Assembly: GCA_021324045.1 (NCBI GenBank)
Contig: JAJPJV010000028.1
Coordinates: 56,532 to 120,531 of the forward strand
DNA from: Actinomycetota bacterium
GTDB taxonomy: Bacteria; Actinomycetota; Acidimicrobiia; Acidimicrobiales; RAAP-2
Direction of reading: 5' to 3'
DNA: 64,000 nucleotides
Shown: one piece after another, positions 50,431 to 59,300 of the stretch
How positions within the stretch are numbered: position 1 is the first letter of the stretch
Layout: every line of letters begins with the position of its first letter
Translations under genes and position numbers: made by a program
The notes under the pieces: generated by a model
What the model saw: the letters and a program-made list of their open reading frames with translations, nothing else
Told to the model about the DNA's origin: nothing
Databases searched by the model: none

Positions 50431-52329
50431 GTGAGTCGGATGACTCCCTCGGTCGCCATCACCTTTGAGGACCTTCGGGAGTTCCTCCGACGCTATCGAG
50501 CAGCCCTCGCGCCACTTGCCGATGTGTGCGTGTGGGCGAGCGCGCTCCTCGCGATGACCGCGCTGCGCCACGACCTGGACCCCAGGACCATCTTCACTCG
50601 CGGCGTCTTCGAAGCAGTCGTCGTCGTGTGTATCTCGCAGCTCGCGATCGGCTACGCCACGACGCTGTACCGGGTGCGCTGGAAGAACGCCAGCTTCGAA
50701 GAGGTCATGGCGCTCGCGACGACGATCGCCAACGTGACCACGCTGCTCATCGTCACGAACGCGGCACTCCTCCATCACCCCCTCCCGGTGAGCTCCATCG
50801 TCGCGGCAGGGGCCTTCACCTTCGTCGGCGCTGGCGGCCTCCGCGGCGGGTGGCGGATGGTCGACGAATATCACATGCAGCCACCGGCCTCGACGAAGCG
50901 TGCGATCGTGTTCGGGGCTGGCGAAGGCGGCGAGCAGGTCATCGACGTCCTCCGGCGCTCGCATCCGGCACCCTTCGTCGCGGTCGCCCTCCTCGACGAC
51001 GACCCCGCCAAGCGCAATCTCCAGCTCCGTCACTTACGCGTCTCGGGGGGACGGGACCAGATCGTCGAGGTAGCCCGCCAGGTCAAGGCAGACACCTTGA
51101 TCGTGGCCATCGCCACCGCGAGCTCCGGACTGATCCGCGATCTCGGGCACCGCGCCGCGGCTGCGGGGCTCGAGCTGCGCGTCCTGCCTCCACCGGCCGA
51201 GCTGCTCCCGAACCCTTCCGTCACCATCACGGACATCCGAGCCGTGACCGAGACCGACCTGCTGGGGCGCCACGAGATTCAGACCGACGTCGACAGCATC
51301 GCCGGCTACCTCACCGGCCGGCGCGTGCTCGTGACCGGTGCTGGTGGGTCCATCGGCTCGGAGCTCTGCCGCCAGGTATGGCGGTACGCGCCAGCGAGCC
51401 TCGTGATGCTCGATCGTGACGAGTCGGGCCTGCATCAGCTGCAGCTGTCCATCGAGGGGCGCGCCCTCCTCGACCGCCGGGAGCTCGTTGTCTGTGACAT
51501 CCGCGACCTCGGAGCACTCCTCGCCGTGTTCGATGAGCACCGCCCCGAGGTGGTCTTCCACGCTGCCGCCTTGAAGCACCTCCCATTGCTGGAGATGTGG
51601 CCGGCCGAAGCCGTCAGGACCAACGTGTTCGGGACCTTCAACGTGCTCAAGGCCTCTCGGCACAGCGGCGTCAGCCGGTTCGTCAACATCTCCACGGACA
51701 AAGCTGCCGACCCGATCAGCGTGCTCGGCTACACGAAACGCATCGCCGAGCGACTCACGGCGGCGGCCGCTCCGGCACCCGAAGCACACGCCAGCTACCT
51801 CAGCGTCCGTTTCGGCAATGTCCTGGGGAGCCGAGGATCGGTGCTGTCGGTGTTCCGCGCCCAGATCGAAGCCGGCGGACCCGTCACCGTGACCCATCCC
51901 GATGTGACTCGGTACTTCATGACCGTGCAAGAGGCGGTGCAGCTCGTCATCCAAGCCGGTGCGATCGGTGCCAGTGGCGAAGTGCTCGTACTCGACATGG
52001 GCAGCCCCGCGCGCATCGCCGAGGTCGCCCAGCGCCTCGTCGCCGAGGTGGACCCATCGATCGAGATCGTCTACACGGGGCTGCGTCCCGGTGAGAAGCT
52101 CCACGAAGTGCTGTTCTCCACCGGTGAGCCCGACATCCGCCCTCAGCACCCACTCATCTCCCACGTCCCTGCGGAACCGATCGACGTCGAGGCGGTGGCA
52201 CGCATCGACGTCGCGGATACCGCCGGGCTGCCCGAGGTGCTCCGGACCCTTTCCGCCGCTCCCTCCGCTGCTGCGCTGTTCGACGACGCCCTGTGGGGGT
52301 GGTCCGCCTCGATGGCGAAGGCCGGGTGA
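50431..52329 (+). CDS. Membrane nucleoside-diphosphate-sugar epimerase/dehydratase (CapD/WbpM-like)
   Basis: This 632-residue protein has about four N-terminal membrane helices, a CoA-binding-like domain (IVFGAGEGGEQVIDVLRRS) and a C-terminal extended SDR domain: RRVLVTGAGGSIGSELCRQVW, DIRDLGALLAVF, VFHAAALKHLPLLEMWPAEAV, FVNISTDKAADPISVLGYTKRIAE and SVRFGNVLGSRGSVLSVF. The family converts UDP-GlcNAc to 4-keto-6-deoxy sugars, often with C5 inversion. The catalytic Tyr of the YxxxK motif is in GYTKRIAE, and the DKAA motif is typical. GTG 50431 or ATG 50440 may start. The stop abuts the next gene. Confidence 0.9.
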   Translation: MSRMTPSVAITFEDLREFLRRYRAALAPLADVCVWASALLAMTALRHDLDPRTIFTRGVFEAVVVVCISQLAIGYATTLYRVRWKNASFEEVMALATTIANVTTLLIVTNAALLHHPLPVSSIVAAGAFTFVGAGGLRGGWRMVDEYHMQPPASTKRAIVFGAGEGGEQVIDVLRRSHPAPFVAVALLDDDPAKRNLQLRHLRVSGGRDQIVEVARQVKADTLIVAIATASSGLIRDLGHRAAAAGLELRVLPPPAELLPNPSVTITDIRAVTETDLLGRHEIQTDVDSIAGYLTGRRVLVTGAGGSIGSELCRQVWRYAPASLVMLDRDESGLHQLQLSIEGRALLDRRELVVCDIRDLGALLAVFDEHRPEVVFHAAALKHLPLLEMWPAEAVRTNVFGTFNVLKASRHSGVSRFVNISTDKAADPISVLGYTKRIAERLTAAAAPAPEAHASYLSVRFGNVLGSRGSVLSVFRAQIEAGGPVTVTHPDVTRYFMTVQEAVQLVIQAGAIGASGEVLVLDMGSPARIAEVAQRLVAEVDPSIEIVYTGLRPGEKLHEVLFSTGEPDIRPQHPLISHVPAEPIDVEAVARIDVADTAGLPEVLRTLSAAPSAAALFDDALWGWSASMAKAG

Positions 52330-53601
52330 ATGAAGCCGCCCGGTGCCACACGAGTCGTGGTCGTCGGGCAGGGCTACGTCGGCCTCCCCCTCGCCATGCG
52401 GGCAGCGGAGGTCGGCTATCTCGTGGTCGGCTACGACACCGACGGGGAACGGGTCAAGCGCCTCGCCCAAGCAGACTCCTACGTGAGCGACGTCCACCGG
52501 GCCACCCTCCAGGCCGTCCTCGACTCCGGGCGCTACCACCCCACGACCAACCCGGAGGACTGCGCCGAGTTCGACGTCGGGCTGATCACCGTGCCGACAC
52601 CGCTCACCGACGGAGTCCCCGACCTGTCCTGCGTCGAGGAAGCCGGACGGCTCCTCGGCGCTTACCTCCGTCCTGAGGCCTGCGTCGTGCTCGAGTCGAC
52701 CACCTATCCGGGCACGACCACCGACCTGCTCGCACCCATCCTGGAGACCGCGTCCGGCCTGCAGGCAGGCATCGACTTCCATCTCGGTTACAGCCCCGAA
52801 CGCATCGATCCGGGCAACCAGCGATGGACGCTCGTCAATACGCCCAAGCTCGTCGCCGGAGTGACACCGGGCTCCCTTGCCGCCGTGCGAGACTTCTATG
52901 ACACGCTCGTCGAACGAACCGTTCCGGTGAGGGGAACCGGCGAGGCCGAGCTTGCCAAGCTCATCGAGAACACCTTTCGCCACGTCAACATCGCCCTGGT
53001 CAACGAGCTAGCCATGTCGACCCATGCGCTGGGGCTCGACATCTGGGAGGCGCTTGACGCGGCGTCGACGAAGCCCTTCGGCTTCATGCGTTTCGACCCC
53101 GGCCCTGGAGTCGGCGGACATTGCCTCCCTGTCGATCCGAGCTACCTGTCCTGGCAGGTGAAACGGCACGGTGGGTCACCCTTCCGTTTCATCGAGCTCG
53201 CCAACGACGTCAATGACCACATGCCGGCATACGTCGTCGAGCGCCTGATCGCTGCGCTCAACCGCCGCCGCAAGGCCGTCAACGGCAGCCGGATCCTGTT
53301 GCTGGGGCTCGCGTACAAAGCCGACACGGCGGACACGAGAGGCTCACCGGCGATCGCGGTCGCAGAACGACTCCTCGCCCTCGGTGCACAGGTACGGGCG
53401 GTCGATCCCTGGATCAACCCCTCGACCGTGGACTCCAACATCACCTTCGTCCACCTCGACGCCGAGGAGATCGCCGAGGCCGACGCCGTCGTGCTGCTCA
53501 CGCCCCACCATGCGTTCGACTACCCCATGGTCGCGACGCATGCTCGATGCGTCCTCGACACTCGACGGCGCATCGAAGGGCCTCAGGTCGAGCATCTGTG
53601 A
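52330..53601 (+). CDS. wecC: Nucleotide-sugar dehydrogenase (UDP-ManNAc dehydrogenase, WecC-like)
   Basis: This 423-residue NAD-dependent four-electron dehydrogenase oxidises a UDP-sugar C6 alcohol to the acid. VVVVGQGYVGLPLAMRAAE binds NAD, ESTTYPGTTTDLLAPILE and GYSPERIDPGN line the site, ELAKLIENTFRHVNIALVNE contributes catalytic residues, and the nucleophile Cys is in GVGGHCLPVDPSYL. The adjacent WecB makes UDP-ManNAc, favouring that substrate over UDP-Glc. The ATG follows the upstream stop immediately. Confidence 0.88.
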   Translation: MKPPGATRVVVVGQGYVGLPLAMRAAEVGYLVVGYDTDGERVKRLAQADSYVSDVHRATLQAVLDSGRYHPTTNPEDCAEFDVGLITVPTPLTDGVPDLSCVEEAGRLLGAYLRPEACVVLESTTYPGTTTDLLAPILETASGLQAGIDFHLGYSPERIDPGNQRWTLVNTPKLVAGVTPGSLAAVRDFYDTLVERTVPVRGTGEAELAKLIENTFRHVNIALVNELAMSTHALGLDIWEALDAASTKPFGFMRFDPGPGVGGHCLPVDPSYLSWQVKRHGGSPFRFIELANDVNDHMPAYVVERLIAALNRRRKAVNGSRILLLGLAYKADTADTRGSPAIAVAERLLALGAQVRAVDPWINPSTVDSNITFVHLDAEEIAEADAVVLLTPHHAFDYPMVATHARCVLDTRRRIEGPQVEHL

Positions 53602-53671
53602 GCCGACCCAGGGAGCCGGCCCCCTGTCTGCAAGCCGGACGAGCGGCGTGCCGGGCTCCCTCGCGCCCCGC

Positions 53672-54790
53672 TCAGTGTGCCCCAGCGCCGTCGCAGCGGG
53701 CGGATGGCCGGAGCCGGTGACGCGAAGGTGCCTCGAGCAGCACCTCGGCGATCCGCGCTCCTGCCCGGCCGTCCCAGAGTGCAGGCCGACGTGGCGGGGG
53801 ACGATGACGAAGAGCCTCGCGGGCCGCGTCCACGATGCGATCGGGATCTCGACCGACGAGTCGGTTCGTCCCCTCCTCGACGGTGATCGGCCGTTCCGTC
53901 GTGTCGCGAAGCGTGAGGCAGGGCACTCCGAGCACCGTCGTCTCTTCCTGGACACCTCCCGAGTCGGTGAGCACGAGCGAAGCGGACGCCTCCAGCGCCA
54001 GGAAGTCGAGGTATCCGAGCGGCTCGCCCACCATGATGCCCTCGGGCAGGTGGTGCACGAGGAGTCGGCTCCGGGTGCGCGGGTGAGCAGGGAGGACCAG
54101 GGGCAGATCGCTGGCGATCTCGGCGAGCGCGCCGAGGAGCCCGTCGAACACCGCGTCGTCATCGACATTGCCCGGCCGATGCAGCGTCACCAACCCGAAC
54201 GGCCGGTCCTCGACACCGAGCTCCTTGCGTATCGGGCGACGACGTGCACGCTCCAGGTTGGCGAGCAGCGTGTCGACCATGACATTGCCGACGAGATGGA
54301 TCTGATCGCCCCGATACCCTTCGGCCTTCAGGTTGTCGACCGCATCCTGGGAGGGAGCGAACAGGAAATCGCTCACCCGGTCGGTGACGACTCGGTTGAT
54401 CTCCTCGGGCATCGACCAGTCGCGGCTGCGCAAACCAGCTTCGACGTGCGCCAGTAACGCACCAGCCTTTGCCGTCACGATCGCAGCCGCGAGCGTCGAG
54501 TTGACGTCGCCGACGACCACCACGACATCGGGAACGGTCTCGGCGATGACGCGTTCAAAGCGCGTCATGATCAGCGCCGTCTGCTCGGCGTGGCTTCCCG
54601 ATCCCACGCCCAGCCAACGGTCGGGGGCCCGGATGCCCAGGTCCTCGAAGAAGATCGAGCTCATCTCGGGGTCGTAGTGCTGTCCGGTATGGACGAGGAT
54701 CACCTCTGCGCCCCGTTGTTCGAGCGCGTCCATCACCGGCTTGACCTTCATGAAGTTCGGTCGCGCGCCGACGACGCAGATCGCTCGCAC
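53672..54790 (-). CDS. wecB: UDP-N-acetylglucosamine 2-epimerase (non-hydrolysing)
   Basis: WecB interconverts UDP-GlcNAc and UDP-ManNAc. The protein begins VRAICVVGARPNFMKVKPVMDAL and has ILVHTGQHYDPEMSSIFFEDL, VVVVGDVNSTLAAAIVTAK, AHVEAGLRSRDWSMPEE, VTLHRPGNVDD and LVLTDSGGVQEETTVLGVPC. Length is 372 residues from GTG 54790; GTG 54826 would add 12 residues and overlap the promoter of the divergent gene. It lies opposite in orientation to the rest of the locus. Confidence 0.93.
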   Translation of the reverse strand: MRAICVVGARPNFMKVKPVMDALEQRGAEVILVHTGQHYDPEMSSIFFEDLGIRAPDRWLGVGSGSHAEQTALIMTRFERVIAETVPDVVVVVGDVNSTLAAAIVTAKAGALLAHVEAGLRSRDWSMPEEINRVVTDRVSDFLFAPSQDAVDNLKAEGYRGDQIHLVGNVMVDTLLANLERARRRPIRKELGVEDRPFGLVTLHRPGNVDDDAVFDGLLGALAEIASDLPLVLPAHPRTRSRLLVHHLPEGIMVGEPLGYLDFLALEASASLVLTDSGGVQEETTVLGVPCLTLRDTTERPITVEEGTNRLVGRDPDRIVDAAREALRHRPPPRRPALWDGRAGARIAEVLLEAPSRHRLRPSARCDGAGAH

Positions 54791-54839
54791 GGCTCGACGG
54801 TACCCCGGTGCCGTGGCACTGGTCACCTACGATTGCCCT

Positions 54840-57002
54840 GTGGCGCCACCGGAGGCTTCGAGGACGCGCCAGGTGCTCCAGCGAGCCGGTGGAGGAGGCG
54901 TGCGCCTGGCCCCGATCGCGCGGCCGTGGATCGGACCGACCGAGGTCCTCGTTGCGACGCGTCGGAGCGTGCTGTCGGCCGGGACGGAGCGAGCCGTCAG
55001 GCGGCTTGCCGCGGTGGGGCTCGTGCGCAAGGCGCGAGCTCGCCCTGATCTCGTACGCGAAGTGATCCGAAAAGCCCGTGCGGAAGGCATTTCCTCGACT
55101 CTCCATGCGGTGCGCAGTCGCCTTGACGACGAGCTCCCGCTCGGCTACTCGGGCGCCGGAGTCGCCATCGAGGTGGGCGCCGCCGTTGAGGGGATCGTCC
55201 CCGGGCAGCGAGTAGCCACAGGGGGAGCTGGACATGGCGACCTGCAGGTGGTGCCGGGGCTCCTCACCGTCCCGATCCCTGATGAGGTCTCCGACGACGA
55301 AGCGGCGTTCGCGACCATCAGCGCGATCGCCTTGAACGCGCTCCGCCTCGCGGAGCTGGGGCCGGGCGCGCGCGCTTGCGTCATCGGGCTCGGGCTCCTT
55401 GGCCAGCTCACTGTTCGGCTCCTCCACTCCGCTGGCGTCATGGTCGCCGGGATCGACGTCGCGCCATGGGCCGTCGATCGCGCACGGGCGTCCGGAGCGA
55501 TGGCCTTGGTCGAACAGGGCGAAGCCACCACGAACGCCGTCGTGGAGTGGAGCGGCGGGCGCGGTGTCGACGCGATCCTCGTCACCGCTGCGACTGCCTC
55601 GTCAGAACCGGTCACCCGAGCGCCGGCGATCGCACGCGATCGGGCCACCGTCGTCGTGGTGGGGGACGTGGGGCTCGAGCTCGCTCGGACCCCTCTCTAC
55701 GACAAGGAGCTGACCCTGCGGTTCGCCCGCTCCTACGGCCCCGGTCGCTACGACATGGCCTATGAACGATGGGGCGTGGACTACCCGGCGGGCTACGTGC
55801 CCTTCACGGAGCGCCGCAACCTCGAGACGTTCCTCTCGCTCGTCGCTGCCGGACGGCTCCAGGTCACCGACCTCGTCACCCATCGCTACCCGCTCGAGGA
55901 GATCGAAGACGCGTACGCGCTCCTCGAGCGCCGAGACGAGCCGCACCTTGGGGTCCTGATCACCTACGATCGCAACGACGACCGGACGTGGGAGCGGTCA
56001 GCGGCGCGCCCACGCCCGCCACGTCCGATCGATGCTCGCACCGGGGACCGGCTGGGGCTCATCGGCTACGGCGTGTTCGCCAGGAGCACGCTCTTGCCCG
56101 CCGCGACCCAAGCCGGGTTCCGCACGTTGGTCGCCGTCGCCTCCGCCGCGGGGCGCTCGGCAACCCGAGCGGTCGCCGAGGCAGGCTTCCAGCGGGCCGT
56201 CTCAGACCCCGCCGAGGTCATCGCAGCGGACGACGTCGACGTGATCATGATCGCTACGCCGCACAGCAGCCATGCGAGCTTCGTCGTCGCGGCGCTCGAA
56301 GCGGGAAAGCACGTCTTCTGCGAGAAGCCGCTCGCGCTGAGCGAGGACGAGCTCGGCGCCGTCGCCGAGGCGTGGTGTCGGAGCGCAGCGCAGCTGGCCG
56401 TCGGGTTCAACCGGCGACACGCGCCGGCAATCCGTCTCGCACGCGAGCACCTCGGTCAGAGGGGTGGACCGCTCGTGCTCACCTACCGGGTCAACGCCGG
56501 AAGGCTCCCGGATCGCCACTGGTACCACGATCGACGCGAAGGCGGACGCCTGCTCGGCGAGGTGTGCCATTTCCTCGACACCTGCGCGGCCATCGTCGGG
56601 GCGGCCCCCACCGAGGTCCTCGCCATGGGCTCGGGACGAGGTGAGCGGCTGCTCGAGGACGACCTCGTCGTCACCGTGCGCTACGCCGACGGCTCGGTCG
56701 CGACGATCTCTTATGCGGCCGGCGGGAGTCCACGCAGCCCCAAGGAGCGCCTCGAGGTCCTCGGCCGGGGCCACAGCGTCGTGATCGAGGACTTCCGCCG
56801 GGTCATCCTCGACGAGCGCGTCGCCCGGCGAGGCCCCCAGGACAAGGGGCACCGGCGCGAGCTCCAGCACTTCCATGACTGCATCGTCAGCGGCCAGAGG
56901 TGCGCGTCGGCGGTGCAGTCCGCCTTCGAGACCACTGCGGTGACCTTGGCGGCGGCCGCGTCACTGCTCAGTGGACAGGTGACCACACCGACGATGCCAT
57001 GA
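54840..57002 (+). CDS. Bi-domain oxidoreductase: zinc-type dehydrogenase plus Gfo/Idh/MocA
   Basis: This 720-residue protein joins an MDR dehydrogenase-like half (about 1-385: IGPTEVLVATRRSVLSAGTERA; YSGAGVAIEVG; ARACVIGLGLLGQLTVRLLHSAG) to a Gfo/Idh/MocA half (about 400-715: LGLIGYGVFARSTLLPAATQAG; DVIMIATPHSSHASFVVAALEAGKHVFCEKPLAL core EKPLAL; VGFNRRHAP; GEVCHFLDTCAAIVG). The MDR half lacks classic zinc Cys. This architecture recurs in polysaccharide loci beside heparinase-type genes; its substrate is unknown. GTG 54840 is six bases after TACGAT, a leaderless-type start; GTG 54813 is an alternative. Confidence 0.85.
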   Translation: MAPPEASRTRQVLQRAGGGGVRLAPIARPWIGPTEVLVATRRSVLSAGTERAVRRLAAVGLVRKARARPDLVREVIRKARAEGISSTLHAVRSRLDDELPLGYSGAGVAIEVGAAVEGIVPGQRVATGGAGHGDLQVVPGLLTVPIPDEVSDDEAAFATISAIALNALRLAELGPGARACVIGLGLLGQLTVRLLHSAGVMVAGIDVAPWAVDRARASGAMALVEQGEATTNAVVEWSGGRGVDAILVTAATASSEPVTRAPAIARDRATVVVVGDVGLELARTPLYDKELTLRFARSYGPGRYDMAYERWGVDYPAGYVPFTERRNLETFLSLVAAGRLQVTDLVTHRYPLEEIEDAYALLERRDEPHLGVLITYDRNDDRTWERSAARPRPPRPIDARTGDRLGLIGYGVFARSTLLPAATQAGFRTLVAVASAAGRSATRAVAEAGFQRAVSDPAEVIAADDVDVIMIATPHSSHASFVVAALEAGKHVFCEKPLALSEDELGAVAEAWCRSAAQLAVGFNRRHAPAIRLAREHLGQRGGPLVLTYRVNAGRLPDRHWYHDRREGGRLLGEVCHFLDTCAAIVGAAPTEVLAMGSGRGERLLEDDLVVTVRYADGSVATISYAAGGSPRSPKERLEVLGRGHSVVIEDFRRVILDERVARRGPQDKGHRRELQHFHDCIVSGQRCASAVQSAFETTAVTLAAAASLLSGQVTTPTMP

Positions 57003-57015
57003 GGCCGAGCTCGCG

Positions 57016-58035
57016 GTGTCGCTGACCCAAGACGTGGCGTTGAGCGGGGCGATCGCCGGAGGCCTCGCCCTCATCGTCACCCCTTGGTTGACGCATGTCC
57101 TCTGGCATCGCAAGATCCTCGACCACCCCAACGAGCGCTCACTGCACGCGGTCCCAACACCGCGCGGCGGTGGGATCGCCGTCGCCGTCGCCGCTGTCGT
57201 TGCCCTAGGGGTGTCGGACGTGCCGTGGGCACCCAAGCTCGAGCTGGGCAGCCTCGCGACGGCATTCGGGGCGATCGGGCTCTCCGAGGATGCCGCTGGC
57301 GTCCCCCCAATGGCACGTCTCGGTGCGCAGACGATCGTGGCGATCGGGGCGGTGCCGCTGGTCCTGCGTGACTGGAACGGCGGCCCCACCACCGCGGTCA
57401 TCCTCGCCATCTGTGCAGTGATCGGGATCGTCGGCTTCACCAACGTCTTCAACTTCATGGACGGCATCAACGGGATCGCTGCGGCGCAAGCGACCGTGGC
57501 CGGCGCCACATGGCTGGCGCTGGGCGTCGCCACTGGTCACGAGCTCGTTGCGGTGAGCGGCGTCGTCATCGCAGCGGCGGCCCTGGGCTTCGTACCTTGG
57601 AACTTCCCGAACGCAAAAGTCTTCCTCGGCGACACCGGCAGCTACCTCATGGGAGCCTGGCTCGCCATCACCGTGGCCGTTGCCCTAAGGGCTGGCCTCC
57701 CACCGGAAGCCGTCTGCGCACCGCTGTCGCTCTTCGTCGTCGACGCTGCATGGACGTTGCTCGGCCGTGCGCGACGCGCCGAGCCGATCCTCCAGCCGCA
57801 TCGGAACCACGTCTATCAGCAACTCGTCCAACGCGGATGGTCACATGCCAAGACCACGGGAACACTCGGAGCCCTGATGGCGATCCTCTCGTGTCTCGGC
57901 GCCGTGAGCCTGTCGAGCTCCGTTCCACAACGAGTCGCCGCCGATGTCGGCATCAGCGCACTCCTTGCCGCCTACGTCCTCAGCCCCGGGCTTGTCGAAC
58001 TCCGGGGCCGTGCGTCTGCCACCGGAAACCGCTGA
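57016..58035 (+). CDS. Polyprenyl-phosphate sugar-phosphate transferase (WecA/MraY family)
   Basis: This 339-residue polytopic membrane enzyme would start a lipid-linked oligosaccharide by moving a HexNAc-phosphate from UDP to undecaprenyl phosphate. Blocks are KILDHPNERSLHAVPTPRGGGIAV, TNVFNFMDGINGIAAAQA (the NxxNxxDGxDG-like site), FPNAKVFLGDTGSYLMG and the loop PHRNHVYQQLVQRG. The first aspartate-rich site, usually GLxDD, reads GLSED. GTG 57016 is 13 bases after the previous gene. Its last base overlaps the next ATG (TGATG). Confidence 0.87.
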   Translation: MSLTQDVALSGAIAGGLALIVTPWLTHVLWHRKILDHPNERSLHAVPTPRGGGIAVAVAAVVALGVSDVPWAPKLELGSLATAFGAIGLSEDAAGVPPMARLGAQTIVAIGAVPLVLRDWNGGPTTAVILAICAVIGIVGFTNVFNFMDGINGIAAAQATVAGATWLALGVATGHELVAVSGVVIAAAALGFVPWNFPNAKVFLGDTGSYLMGAWLAITVAVALRAGLPPEAVCAPLSLFVVDAAWTLLGRARRAEPILQPHRNHVYQQLVQRGWSHAKTTGTLGALMAILSCLGAVSLSSSVPQRVAADVGISALLAAYVLSPGLVELRGRASATGNR

Positions 58036-59300
58036 TGCGCATCCTCTTGGTCACGCAGTACTTCCCGCCGGAGATCGGGGCGCCACAGGCCAGGCTGTCA
58101 GAGCTTGCAGCGCACTGGCGACAGCAGGGGGACGACGTCACGGTCCTGACCGGCATGCCGAACCACCCCACCGGTCGCGTGCCACCGGAGTACCGGCGCA
58201 AACTCCGGGTCCAAGAGCAGCGCGACGGCTACCGCGTGATCCGCACCTGGCTGTATGCGACCCCCAACGAAGGGGTGCTCAAGAAGACCCTCAGCCACCT
58301 CTCCTTCATGGTGAGCGCAGTGGTCCTCGGGCACAGCCGCGTCGGCGCGCAAGACGTCGTCGTGGTCTCCTCGCCCACGTTCTTCTCCATCTTCTCGGCG
58401 TGGGTGCTGGCGAGAAGGCGCCGCGCCCGCTTCGTGGTCGAGGTGCGCGACCTGTGGCCGGCCATCTTCGTCGAGCTGGGGGTGATCACCAACCGGCTGC
58501 TGATCCGAGGACTCGAAGCCATGGAGCTGGCTGCCTACCGCGCCGCAGACGCCATTGTCGTCGTCAGCCAAGGTTTCCGCGACAACCTGATCGAGCGCGG
58601 CATCCCTGCCGCAAAGGTGACGACCATTCCCAACGGGGTCGACCTCGAGCGATTCCGCCCGGACGCCGCGCGATCTCCGACGGCGCGCGCGAGCCTTGGT
58701 GCAGGCCCAAAGGAGATCCTCGTCCTCTACGTCGGCGCCCATGGCATCTCCCATGGACTGACGGCGGTGGCCGATGCAGCGGCGTTGCTCCAAGACGAAC
58801 CAGTGCGGTTCGCCTTCGTCGGCGAAGGTGCCGCCAAGACCGAACTGGAGCGTCACGTCGCCGCCCTCGGCCTGAGGAACACCACGTTGCTCCCTGGCGT
58901 CCCCCGGGACGAGGTGCCCGCGCTGCTCGCCGCGGCAGACATCTGCCTCGTGCCGCTACGCGACGTCCCCTTGTTTGCGACGTTCATCCCCTCCAAGCTG
59001 TTCGAGTACTTGGGAGCTGGCCGAGCGGTCGTCGGGTCGGTGGCGGGCGAGCCGGCCGAGATCCTACGCGCGGCTGGGGCGGTCGTCGTCCCCCCCGAGG
59101 ATCCCTCGGCGCTCGCCGCGGCCATCCGCAGCCTCGCTTCGAACCCTGAGCAGCGAGCGGCGATGGGCACCAGGGGAAGACGCTACGTGGCCGAGCACTA
59201 CGACCGACGCATGCTCGCAGCGCGCTACCACCGCCTCCTCTGCGACCTCGTCGGGGAGCACCCCCGCCGCCTCGACGCGGTCACGCTGGGGCGCAGATGA
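58035..59300 (+). CDS. GT4-family glycosyltransferase (WbuB/WcaI-like)
   Basis: This 421-residue GT-B glycosyltransferase begins MRILLVTQYFPPEIGAPQARLSELA and has VLTGMPNHPTGRVPPEYRR, FVVEVRDLWPAIFVELG, ADAIVVVSQGFRDNLIERG, TTIPNGVDLERFRP and a donor site with LYVGAHGISHGL and IPSKLFEYLGAGRAVVGS. The SPTFFS and DLWP phrases match WbuB-type transferases that add amino-deoxy sugars to lipid-linked GlcNAc. No signal peptide. It overlaps both neighbours by one to four bases. Confidence 0.88.
   Translation: MRILLVTQYFPPEIGAPQARLSELAAHWRQQGDDVTVLTGMPNHPTGRVPPEYRRKLRVQEQRDGYRVIRTWLYATPNEGVLKKTLSHLSFMVSAVVLGHSRVGAQDVVVVSSPTFFSIFSAWVLARRRRARFVVEVRDLWPAIFVELGVITNRLLIRGLEAMELAAYRAADAIVVVSQGFRDNLIERGIPAAKVTTIPNGVDLERFRPDAARSPTARASLGAGPKEILVLYVGAHGISHGLTAVADAAALLQDEPVRFAFVGEGAAKTELERHVAALGLRNTTLLPGVPRDEVPALLAAADICLVPLRDVPLFATFIPSKLFEYLGAGRAVVGSVAGEPAEILRAAGAVVVPPEDPSALAAAIRSLASNPEQRAAMGTRGRRYVAEHYDRRMLAARYHRLLCDLVGEHPRRLDAVTLGRR

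Noticed and set aside
49270..52983. Long minus-strand frames of 587 and 649 codons opposite the polysaccharide genes
   Set aside because: Antisense shadows of the BY-kinase, epimerase and dehydrogenase genes; low-complexity composition without motifs.
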